Part shown: in pieces, positions 56,971-64,000 of the stretch
How positions within the stretch are numbered: position 1 is the first letter of the stretch
Layout: each line of letters opens with the position of its first letter
Source of the DNA: a bacterium
GTDB taxonomy: Bacteria > Bacillota > Clostridia > Lachnospirales > Lachnospiraceae
Direction of reading: 5' to 3'
Assembly: GCA_023663725.1 (NCBI GenBank)
Contig: JAMPGX010000002.1
Location: forward strand, 106,572 to 170,571
Length of the DNA: 64,000 bases
Program-made: the position numbers and the translations under genes
The notes under the pieces: model-generated
Database searches by the model: none
Told to the model about the DNA's origin: nothing
What the model saw: only the letters and a program-made list of their open reading frames with translations

Positions 56971-57804
56971 CTATTCCGCAATGATCTCCGTGCCTTCCGT
57001 CTCGGCAGGTTCCGCCAGCCGCACGGCGTTCGCGTAATTGATGAGTTCTGTCTCCCACAGAGTATAGGCCGTTTTGGTGAGATGGACAAAACCGTCGCTG
57101 CAGCAATCCTCGGCAAGGTTCCCCTCTCCGTCGGAGATGACTGTGCACAGATCAATATAGGCCCAGCCGTTTTCCTCAGCCATCTCCTGCAGAAGAGTAT
57201 TGTACTTGTCGATATTTGTGTTGTTCAACACCTTTTTGCCCTTTCCCTTCAGCGTGTAGGTCATGCTGATGATATGGATCTCCAGCTCCGGCGAAGTCTT
57301 CAGGATCTTGTCGATCAGTTCCTTGTACTTGTCGCGGGCCCCTTCCAGTCCGAGTATGGCGATGTCGTTCATGCCAAACATGATGAAGGCGCGCTTACTG
57401 CCGATGAGAGGGATCGCGTCCCACAACTGGCACTTCTTTCCCTGATATTTGGGGTGTACATTGTCGCCCTTCACCGGTTTGAGAGCGTTGTTCACTCCGT
57501 AGCACCCGACTGCCAGGAACTGTATATCATGAACGTAGGTCTCCTGCTTGGCACTGTAATTGCGAAATCCCACCATGATGGAATCGCCGATAAAAACGGA
57601 ATCGCCGTAGTATGCACGCAGCTCCTCATCGGTCAACTGCGCTAATGCAGCGTCTGACGGTTCCTCTGACAGAGGGGCCGATATCCCCGCTGACATTCCG
57701 GCCGACGCAGCATATACGTTTACTGTCGCAAAATCTTCCAGGAAGAGCATTGCCGCAATGACAATGCACACGAAAGTTCTTTTTCTTATGGATATTTTCA
57801 TCAT
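56971..57804 (-). CDS. Secreted SGNH/GDSL-type esterase or acyltransferase
   Basis: The 277-residue protein starts at ATG 57804 after GGGAGAC; the frame extends to 57834, but that lies inside the promoter -10 box. An N-terminal signal or anchor (TFVCIVIAAMLFLEDFATVNVYA) is followed by the SGNH blocks: GDSVFIGDSIMVGF with the nucleophile Ser, GCYGV, FGMNDIAI with Asn, and DGFVHLT with the Asp/His pair. It could release or transfer acetyl groups on surface glycan. It is the first gene of the four-gene cassette, behind a consensus promoter. Confidence 0.88.
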   Translation of the reverse strand: MMKISIRKRTFVCIVIAAMLFLEDFATVNVYAASAGMSAGISAPLSEEPSDAALAQLTDEELRAYYGDSVFIGDSIMVGFRNYSAKQETYVHDIQFLAVGCYGVNNALKPVKGDNVHPKYQGKKCQLWDAIPLIGSKRAFIMFGMNDIAILGLEGARDKYKELIDKILKTSPELEIHIISMTYTLKGKGKKVLNNTNIDKYNTLLQEMAEENGWAYIDLCTVISDGEGNLAEDCCSDGFVHLTKTAYTLWETELINYANAVRLAEPAETEGTEIIAE

Positions 57805-57832
57805 TTTGTCTCCCGTACTATAAGTCTTGTTC

Positions 57833-57862
57833 ATTATAGCCCATCATTTGCAGCTTTGTCAA
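57833..57862 (-). promoter_or_regulatory. Promoter of the O-acylation cassette
   Basis: On the reverse strand, TTGACA (57862-57857), 18 bases and TATAAT (57838-57833): both hexamers are consensus. Confidence 0.75.
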
Positions 57863-57928
57863 GAATTGGGCAGATACTCTCCTGCAAATTTAGCCTGCAA
57901 AAATGTATGGATTTACGAAAAGTCTTTG

Positions 57929-57957
57929 TTGAAAAACATAGACAAGTCGGATATAAT
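57929..57957 (+). promoter_or_regulatory. Promoter of the lipoprotein-glyQS unit
   Basis: TTGAAA (57929-57934), 17 bases and TATAAT (57952-57957), 45 bases before the lipoprotein start. No T-box leader or glycine riboswitch was found ahead of glyQS. Confidence 0.7.
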
Positions 57958-58002
57958 AAAGAAGATACTGTAGAGTGATTGTAGGAAAGGACATCGGCTT
58001 AT

Positions 58003-58629
58003 ATGAGAAGCGGGAAGAGAGCGCTGGTGGCAGTGGGAGCATGTATACTGGCCCTTGCGGGCTGTGGTGAGGCTCCGGCGCCGGAGCCTATCAGCACAAC
58101 TACCATCGTGCTGGAGGCGGACGGTAGCTTTATCCATTACAGAGTGGAGGATTTTGACAGCGAATACTATCAGCTAAGCGAGTTGGATGGCATGATCCGG
58201 CAGGAGGTACAGGACTATGTGAGCAAAACGGCCAAGGAGAGCCAGCCTGTGGCGGTGGAGCAGGTGGATACCCTGGAGGAGAACAGGGAACGGGTCATGG
58301 TTGCGCTGCGCTTTGCGGACAGCGAGGTATACGGGGATTATATCAAAGAGATGGATCAGCAGTCCAGCGAACTGTTTTACGGCACGGTGCAGGAGGCTCT
58401 GGCAAGGGGCTACGACCTGAGCGGCTGTCTGCAGGATACCAGGAAGGGAACTGCTATCACGGCGGAGCAGTTGGAAAAGAACCAGCAAAAGATGATCCTG
58501 ATCTATGAGGAAGCCATGCAGATCCGTTGTCCTTCCAAAGTATTGTATGTCAGCGGCAACGTGCGTCTGACAGACAGAGGCTATGTGGATGCAGCAGGAG
58601 AAGGCTTGAAATATGTGATGATCAAATAG
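58003..58629 (+). CDS. Lipoprotein of unknown function
   Basis: The 208-residue protein has a signal peptide with lipobox LALAGC (Cys21) and then an acidic, mostly helical-looking domain ([78 protein letters not shown]). No family is recognised with certainty. GTAGGAAAGG lies before ATG 58003. It is 10 bases from glyQS and behind a shared promoter, an odd partner for a tRNA synthetase. Likely tethered to the outer face of the membrane. Confidence 0.75.
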   Translation: MRSGKRALVAVGACILALAGCGEAPAPEPISTTTIVLEADGSFIHYRVEDFDSEYYQLSELDGMIRQEVQDYVSKTAKESQPVAVEQVDTLEENRERVMVALRFADSEVYGDYIKEMDQQSSELFYGTVQEALARGYDLSGCLQDTRKGTAITAEQLEKNQQKMILIYEEAMQIRCPSKVLYVSGNVRLTDRGYVDAAGEGLKYVMIK

Positions 58630-58639
58630 GGAGGAGAAA

Positions 58640-60031
58640 ATGATGGAAAAGACGATGGAGAAGATTATCGCCCTGGCGAAGTCGAGAGGTTTTGTATATC
58701 CCGGCTCGGAGATTTACGGCGGTCTTGCCAACACCTGGGATTATGGCAATCTGGGGGTGGAGCTCAAAAACAATGTAAAGAAAGCGTGGTGGCAGAAGTT
58801 CGTGCAGGAGAATCCCTACAATGTGGGCGTGGACTGCGCGATTCTGATGAATCCGAGAACATGGGAGGCCAGCGGTCATCTGGGCGGTTTCTCCGACCCG
58901 CTGATGGACTGTAAGGAATGTCATGAAAGGTTTCGTGCGGATAAGCTGATCGAGGATTACTGTCAGGAGCAGGAGATCAGTCTGACAGAGAGCGTGGACG
59001 CCTGGAGTCAGGAGCAGATGGAGGCCTTTGTGGAGGAGTACCATATTCCCTGCCCCAGCTGTGGTAAGCACAATTTTACCGGCATCCGCCAGTTTAACCT
59101 GATGTTTAAGACCTTCCAGGGCGTGACGGAGGACGCCAAGAACACAATATATCTGCGACCGGAGACTGCGCAGGGCATCTTTGTCAACTTTAAGAATGTG
59201 CAGAGAACCTCTCGGAAAAAGATTCCCTTCGGTATTGGTCAGATCGGTAAAGCCTTCCGCAATGAGATCAGTCCGGGCAACTTTACCTTCCGCACCAGAG
59301 AGTTTGAGCAGATGGAGCTGGAGTTCTTCTGTGAACCTGGAACGGATCTGGAGTGGTTCCAGTACTGGCGGGGCTTCTGCCGCGATTGGCTGATCTCCCT
59401 TGGCATCAAGGAGGAGGAGATGCGGCTTCGCGATCACAGTCCGGAGGAGCTGTGCTTCTACAGCAAGGGGACGACGGACATTGAGTTTCTCTTCCCCTTC
59501 GGCTGGGGCGAGCTCTGGGGAATCGCGGACAGAACGGACTATGATCTGACCCAGCATCAGAATACATCCGGTGAGGACATGTCCTATTTTGACGATGAGA
59601 AGAAGGAAAAATATGTCCCCTATGTGGTTGAGCCGTCTCTGGGTGCAGACCGCGTCGTGCTGGCATTTCTGTGCGCCGCCTACGACGAGGAGGATCTGGG
59701 CGATGGGGATATGCGCACCGTGCTGCGCTTCCATCCCGCGTTGGCGCCGGTGAAGATCGGCGTGCTGCCCCTGTCCAAAAAGCTGGCGGATGGCGCGGAG
59801 AAGATCTATGGGCAGCTATCAAAGCGCTATAACTGTGAGTATGACGACAGAGGCAACATCGGCAAGCGTTATCGCCGTCAGGATGAGATCGGCACCCCTT
59901 TCTGCGTGACATATGACTTTGAATCAGAGACAGACGGATGTGTAACCGTTCGTTTCCGTGATTCCATGGAACAGGAGAGAGTGGCAATCGCGGATTTGGA
60001 TGCGTATTTTGCGGACAAATTTACGTTTTAG
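58640..60031 (+). CDS. glyQS: Glycyl-tRNA synthetase (single-subunit, dimeric type)
   Basis: The 463-residue class II enzyme charges tRNA-Gly. It shows [29 protein letters not shown] in blocks [19 protein letters not shown] and [25 protein letters not shown], a motif 2 region with [27 protein letters not shown], and motif 3 in [18 protein letters not shown]. Two Cys pairs (CKECHE, CPSCGK) suggest a zinc site. GGGAGGAG precedes ATG 58640; ATG 58643 is equally possible. A large terminator hairpin follows. Confidence 0.96.
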   Translation: MMEKTMEKIIALAKSRGFVYPGSEIYGGLANTWDYGNLGVELKNNVKKAWWQKFVQENPYNVGVDCAILMNPRTWEASGHLGGFSDPLMDCKECHERFRADKLIEDYCQEQEISLTESVDAWSQEQMEAFVEEYHIPCPSCGKHNFTGIRQFNLMFKTFQGVTEDAKNTIYLRPETAQGIFVNFKNVQRTSRKKIPFGIGQIGKAFRNEISPGNFTFRTREFEQMELEFFCEPGTDLEWFQYWRGFCRDWLISLGIKEEEMRLRDHSPEELCFYSKGTTDIEFLFPFGWGELWGIADRTDYDLTQHQNTSGEDMSYFDDEKKEKYVPYVVEPSLGADRVVLAFLCAAYDEEDLGDGDMRTVLRFHPALAPVKIGVLPLSKKLADGAEKIYGQLSKRYNCEYDDRGNIGKRYRRQDEIGTPFCVTYDFESETDGCVTVRFRDSMEQERVAIADLDAYFADKFTF

Positions 60032-60044
60032 GGAAAAGGGATAG

Positions 60045-60107
60045 GGCTGCCGCTGGGCAGACGCCGGCTGTTGTGGAGGCGTTCTGCTGTGTGGCGGCCT
60101 GTTTTTT
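60045..60107 (+). terminator. Intrinsic terminator after glyQS
   Basis: GGCTGCCGC (60045-60053) pairs with GTGGCGGCC (60091-60099), with an inner GCAG/CGCC to GGCG/CTGC stem, followed by G and six T (60102-60107). Confidence 0.8.
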
Positions 60108-60184
60108 CGTCGGCCAATATTGTGCCGGAGGACCGATGGAAAAGTTATAGCGCGCTGTGACTTGTGCATGTGGGAGGTATAGCC

Positions 60185-63166
60185 ATGCGGACGACAGAGA
60201 TGTTCAGCATATTGGGCATTGAGGAGACCAGAGAAGAAAAAACAATCAAGGAGGCTTATCGGGAAAAGCTGGTGATGACGAATCCGGAGGATGATCCGGA
60301 GGGCTTCAAGCGTCTGCGCCAGGCTTATGAGGAGGCGCTCGCATGGAGTAGACAGTCCGAGACCAGGCAGGAGGAGGACACCACAGAGTCCGGACAGTGG
60401 GTGGCCAAGGTCGCCAAACTTTATAGCACCCTGCATGGCCGTCAGGATCTGGAGAGCTGGAGCGAATTATTTGCGCAGGATATCTACCTGTCCCTGGAGG
60501 GAGAGGAGGAGTGCCAGCAAAAGCTGCTTGTTTTTCTGATGCAGCACTACCGGTTGCCGTCACAGATATGGAAGCTGTTGGAGGAGAAGCTTGAGATATA
60601 CAAGAATCAGACTCGCCTCAAGGAGCAGTTTCCCGCGGAATTTATTGAATATCTCTTGAGCCGGACGACCAGGAGTGACAATGTGGATTTCTCCCAGTTT
60701 GACGGCCCTGAGGATGGAGATTATGACGCATTCCTGCAGTGCTATGACGATTGCTGGAGGGCGTTGCAGGAGCAGAAGCTGGATACGGTGGCTCAGCTCC
60801 TGGAGGAGAGCGGCCGCATGGGGATCACGCATCCCTGCATGGAGGTATGTCGGGCGCATTACAACCAGGCTGTCGGGAGACCGGAGGAGGCGCTGGATGG
60901 CCTGAGAGCGCAGCAGGCTCGCTTCCCGGGGGACGAACTGGTGGAATACAACCTGGCGCAGCTACTGTGGGACCAGGGACAGACAGAAGAGGCGGCCAGG
61001 CGTTTTGAGGGAATCAAGGAACGCAATGACAAGCACTATACGGCGAATATGCGTCTGGCCAAGTGGTATCATGATCAGGGGGACGACCATCGGGCCAAGA
61101 AATGCGCGGAGGAAGTGCTGGCGCTCGGATATGACGACGGCTTTCACCAGCTGCTCAAGGAGATCAATGCGGGGCTGGAAGAGGAGTTGGAGAAGAGGAT
61201 AGAGCTGAAATCAGACCCCAATGACATCCTGGATTTGGGATGGTGTTATCTGCAGGATGAAAAGTTCTCCGTGGGAATACGTCGGGTTAGGGAGATTGAG
61301 GACAGGGTGCCGGAAGGTCGCATGGAGGAATATCTGGGACTGATGGCAAAGCTGCATCGGGAAGCAGCGGAGTATGAGGTGTGCGTCGATTATGCGCGGC
61401 GGTGGAGGGAAGCGCTGGAGAAGCGGATTCCCTCGCAGGAGGGGGAGAACCGAGCAAAGGACGAGGACAGACTGCGGCAGTCCCATGCGATCTGTATGCA
61501 GTGCTATCAAGCTCTGGGATATCTGGATAAATCCTGTTACGAGTTGGCACTGCAGGAGGCGGATGCGCTGGAGGCGGTCAATCCTCACGATATCGGAGTG
61601 CTGATGGAGCGGGCCCGAGTCTATATAGAGATGGAAGAGTATGACAAATGCGTTGATCTGGTCAAACGCCTGGTGGAGGAGTATCGCATATACGCGGCGC
61701 TGGCTATCGCGCTGGAGGCGTACCGCAGGCAGTGGGACGCCCGCAATGTGGTGCAGACGGCAAGACAGTTGATCCAGTTTTTCCCCGACTATGTGAAGCC
61801 GTATGTGGACATGGCCAAGGTATATCTGGATCTGCAATATAAGAAAGAGTTGGAGGAGTTGTTGGCGGAGGCTGCGGAAAAGGAAATCAAGAGTCCCTAT
61901 CTGGAGGCTTACGCCTACCAGAAGGAACATGCGGCGGACACAGAGCAGATAAATGCGAAGGTGGAGCAGTTCAGGCAGCAATTTCTGGAGCATGTAGAAA
62001 ACGGAGAATTATCTTTTTATGAGCAGGGCCTTGAGCGGATTACGGAATATCTTTATGATTCACCAGGGGCGTACCTGCTGGTGGAGAGAGGGATTTTCCA
62101 CAAGGCGGCGCATCACTACCAGGAGGCGATAGAGGATTTTGAGCAGGTGCTGGTCTATCAGCCCTGTCAGATCTATGCGCTGAACGGTCTTGCTCATGTA
62201 TATAGGCATCAGGAGGAGTATGAACAGGCCATCGTCTGTCTGCGAAGGGCGATTCTCTATGACACAGAGAAAGACCTGCAGCCGGGCGCCTACATGGATA
62301 TGGCGGAGCTATATTCACGTCTCGCGGACTATGAGAAATCGCTGGAATATCTGGAACAGTATGTGAAATGCGCGGAAGAGGTGAAGCATATAACCGTCAG
62401 CGCCTACCGCATGGGCAAGGTAGCTAATGGCTATATCCGCGCTGGTAGACTCGCGGAGGCGAGGACCGTGCTGGAGACCACTTTTGCCAAGGCGCCTTTG
62501 GAGCTGTATGACAGACTGGTGGACATGTATCAGGTCACCGGGCGTCAGAAAGAGGCCCGACAGGTGCTGGAGCAGTGGAGGCGGCATCTGGGAATAGACG
62601 AGAACTTCGTGGAAAGATGGCTGCGCAGAGCCAAGCGAAGCCGTCAGTATGTCGATTACTACAGCAGCAAGGGTTGGTCTGAGTTGCTTTTTGGCGACAG
62701 AGGTAAGGCTGTGAAAGCTTTTGTGGATGCGATGAGCTTCCACCCAGACCTGGACAGCGATGAAGATTTACTGTGTGATGCCGTGTTTGTCTTTATCCTG
62801 TGCGGAGAAGATAGACTGGGGAAAAAATATGGGGTAAAGCTGCGGGATTGGCTGCGCAGGGAGCGGCTTTCCGCAGGGAATGCCTACTATGAGCGGGAGA
62901 AGAGCCATCTCCATATGGAATTTCTGGCGGCTTACTATGAGGAGTCCATAGAGAAGCTGCAGGAGTTGCTTGAGCGGGAGAGCAAATGCGAGTGCTGTAG
63001 CTTCTGCTCATATGCGGTCTGCAAGGAGCTGGAGGGCGTGAGAATACTGCTGATGCTGCGGGCGGGCCAGACGAAGGAGGCGCGGGAGCGTCTGGAACAT
63101 AATCTGAATATACAGCCCCAGGACGAGTATATGCTGGCGATACGGCATATTCGGTTCGGAGTATAA
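60185..63166 (+). CDS. J-domain-like protein with long TPR array
   Basis: The 993-residue protein starts at ATG 60185 after GGGAGG (60172-60177). Residues of about 3-55 look like a J domain (MFSILGIEETREEKTIKEAYREKLVMTNPEDDPEGFKRLRQAYEEAL, in blocks FSILGIEETREEKTIKEAYR and PEGFKRLRQAYEEAL), but NPED stands where the HPD tripeptide is expected. The rest is a chain of about twenty tetratricopeptide-like helix pairs (DALEAVNPHDIGVLMERARVYIEMEEYDKC; LNGLAHVYRHQEEYEQAIVCLRRAI). It should act as a cytoplasmic scaffold. The Hsp70 gene follows by 17 bases, a natural partner. Confidence 0.85.
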   Translation: MRTTEMFSILGIEETREEKTIKEAYREKLVMTNPEDDPEGFKRLRQAYEEALAWSRQSETRQEEDTTESGQWVAKVAKLYSTLHGRQDLESWSELFAQDIYLSLEGEEECQQKLLVFLMQHYRLPSQIWKLLEEKLEIYKNQTRLKEQFPAEFIEYLLSRTTRSDNVDFSQFDGPEDGDYDAFLQCYDDCWRALQEQKLDTVAQLLEESGRMGITHPCMEVCRAHYNQAVGRPEEALDGLRAQQARFPGDELVEYNLAQLLWDQGQTEEAARRFEGIKERNDKHYTANMRLAKWYHDQGDDHRAKKCAEEVLALGYDDGFHQLLKEINAGLEEELEKRIELKSDPNDILDLGWCYLQDEKFSVGIRRVREIEDRVPEGRMEEYLGLMAKLHREAAEYEVCVDYARRWREALEKRIPSQEGENRAKDEDRLRQSHAICMQCYQALGYLDKSCYELALQEADALEAVNPHDIGVLMERARVYIEMEEYDKCVDLVKRLVEEYRIYAALAIALEAYRRQWDARNVVQTARQLIQFFPDYVKPYVDMAKVYLDLQYKKELEELLAEAAEKEIKSPYLEAYAYQKEHAADTEQINAKVEQFRQQFLEHVENGELSFYEQGLERITEYLYDSPGAYLLVERGIFHKAAHHYQEAIEDFEQVLVYQPCQIYALNGLAHVYRHQEEYEQAIVCLRRAILYDTEKDLQPGAYMDMAELYSRLADYEKSLEYLEQYVKCAEEVKHITVSAYRMGKVANGYIRAGRLAEARTVLETTFAKAPLELYDRLVDMYQVTGRQKEARQVLEQWRRHLGIDENFVERWLRRAKRSRQYVDYYSSKGWSELLFGDRGKAVKAFVDAMSFHPDLDSDEDLLCDAVFVFILCGEDRLGKKYGVKLRDWLRRERLSAGNAYYEREKSHLHMEFLAAYYEESIEKLQELLERESKCECCSFCSYAVCKELEGVRILLMLRAGQTKEARERLEHNLNIQPQDEYMLAIRHIRFGV

Positions 63167-63183
63167 CACAGACAGAGGTGAAT

Positions 63184-64000
63184 ATGATAGTAGGAATTGA
63201 TTTGGGAACAACAAACAGCCTGATTGCCTGCTTTACGGAGGAGGGACCTAAGATCATCCCCAATCGGCTGGGCAAAAATCTGACGCCCTCCGTGGTCAGC
63301 GTGGACGAGGAGGGAAATGTCTATGTGGGAGAGACTGCCAGGGAGCGCATGAGCCTGTACCCAGACTCCGTGGTCAGTGCCTTTAAGAGAAGTATGGGCA
63401 CTGGGCGGCAGTACAATCTGAGTGGGCATCTGTACCATCCGGAGGAGCTCTCCAGCTTTGTGCTGCGCTCGCTCAAGGAGGACGCGGAGGTCTATCTGGG
63501 CGAGGAGGTGACGGAGGCTGTGATCAGCGTACCGGCCTACTTTGACGATAAGCGCCGCAAAGCTACCAAGCGCGCCGGAGAACTGGCCGGTCTCACCGTG
63601 GAGCGAATGATTTCTGAGCCCACGGCGGCAGCGGTGGCATATGGCCTGTATGACAAGACGAGGGATACCAAGTTCCTGGTGTTTGACCTGGGAGGAGGCA
63701 CCTTCGACGTCTCGATACTGGAGCTGTATCACAATATTCTGGAGGTTCGGGCTGTAGCGGGAGACAACTATCTCGGCGGCGAGGATTTCACAGAGATCAT
63801 GGGCAAGCTGTTCCTGCAGAAGCAGAAGCTGGCCATGAGCAGTCTGTCCGAGAAGGAGCAGGTGCGCCTGTACAAGCAGGCGGAGAAGGCGAAGTGCGCC
63901 ATCGGCGGCAGCGGCAATGTGACAATGCGATGTCTGATCGGGGATGAGGAGCTGGAGGCAGACATCTCCTGCAAGGAATATGAGGACGCCTGCGAGGAGT
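63184..64000 (+). CDS. Hsp70-family chaperone (DnaK/HscC-like), 3' end beyond the window
   Basis: From ATG 63184, after AGAGGTG, 272 codons run open to the window edge. The Hsp70 ATPase domain is clear: IVGIDLGTTNSLIACF, NLTPSVVSVDEEGNVYVGETAR, AVISVPAYFDDKRRKATKRAGELAG in blocks VISVPAYFDDKRRKAT and AGELAGLTVERMISEPTAAA, FLVFDLGGGTFDVSILEL and GDNYLGGEDFTE. HscC-type Hsp70s are shorter than DnaK and lack a dnaJ-grpE operon. The preceding J-like TPR protein is probably its co-chaperone or client adaptor. Confidence 0.93.
   Translation, partial: MIVGIDLGTTNSLIACFTEEGPKIIPNRLGKNLTPSVVSVDEEGNVYVGETARERMSLYPDSVVSAFKRSMGTGRQYNLSGHLYHPEELSSFVLRSLKEDAEVYLGEEVTEAVISVPAYFDDKRRKATKRAGELAGLTVERMISEPTAAAVAYGLYDKTRDTKFLVFDLGGGTFDVSILELYHNILEVRAVAGDNYLGGEDFTEIMGKLFLQKQKLAMSSLSEKEQVRLYKQAEKAKCAIGGSGNVTMRCLIGDEELEADISCKEYEDACEE

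Noticed and set aside
58003..58640. T-box or glycine riboswitch for glyQS
   Set aside because: No T-box sequence or glycine aptamer core is seen between the promoter at 57929 and glyQS; the interval is filled by the lipoprotein gene.

Overview
The window looks like the chromosome of a motile, anaerobic Gram-positive bacterium of the Lachnospiraceae (class Clostridia). The grounds are the mid-GC coding style with strong AGGAGG ribosome binding sites, two methyl-accepting chemotaxis proteins, a fused acyl-CoA dehydratase/activase, DUF4358, DHHW, CD3324-like and PepSY proteins, a one-subunit glycyl-tRNA synthetase and the era-yqzL-recO arrangement. No tRNA, rRNA, CRISPR array, transposase or phage gene was recognised. 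Both end genes are cut by the window edge: an M56 peptidase on the left and an Hsp70 on the right.

Layout. 1-4078: M56 sensor-type peptidase, a coiled-coil protein, an orphan reverse-strand gene and a triple-PepSY lipoprotein. 4094-6639: thiamine salvage operon (tenA-thiD-thiE) behind a good promoter, a divergent TPP riboswitch with its terminator, and a hairpin repeat element. 6656-8726: MocR-type PLP-dependent regulator divergent from an ECF vitamin transporter S component, with two operator-like palindromes across both promoters. 8866-13522: MATE transporter, FAD/Rieske oxidoreductase (its ribosome binding site lies in a hairpin) and a chemoreceptor. 13636-18501: ECF sigma/anti-sigma pair, then a membrane-protein group ending in a NADAR N-glycosidase. 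18551-20429: a collapsed toxin-antitoxin module, an unidentified structured RNA, and an MFS gene with an early stop codon. 20432-22879: AraC regulator divergent from a GH29 alpha-fucosidase. 22913-28487: GNAT remnant, 71-bp tandem repeats, a PocR-type hybrid histidine kinase and a second chemoreceptor. 28778-33542: comM-dprA, an epimerase and purC. 33830-36400: an AT-richer GntR/ABC transporter island with a decayed cysteine-rich KTR gene beside it. 36429-45032: DeoR regulator, the 1469-residue dehydratase/activase, GNAT, a CD3324/ParB-like fusion, an rRNA/tRNA methyltransferase and a ParB-like protein. 45272-53850: rhomboid-like protein, sigma-like protein, M16C peptidase, DUF4349 lipoprotein, era, yqzL-like, recO. 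53862-57804 (reverse strand): a four-gene surface O-acylation cassette. 57929-64000: lipoprotein, glyQS, a J-domain/TPR protein and an Hsp70.

The most unusual feature is a family of long imperfect hairpins that end in a conserved tail (CCCTTTAGAG plus the small palindrome ATCGCGCAGCGAT) placed just before ribosome binding sites. Copies lie before tenA (4316-4500), before the secreted protein gene at 16813 (two tandem units, 16563-16797), before purC (32552-32658, diverged) and before a broken small ORF (45272-45300, internally deleted). Other palindromic elements lie at 23401-23556, 43521-43572 and 47656-47932. Together with the decayed genes (toxin-antitoxin, GNAT, KTR, MFS) they show a chromosome with active small-element turnover between intact housekeeping operons.
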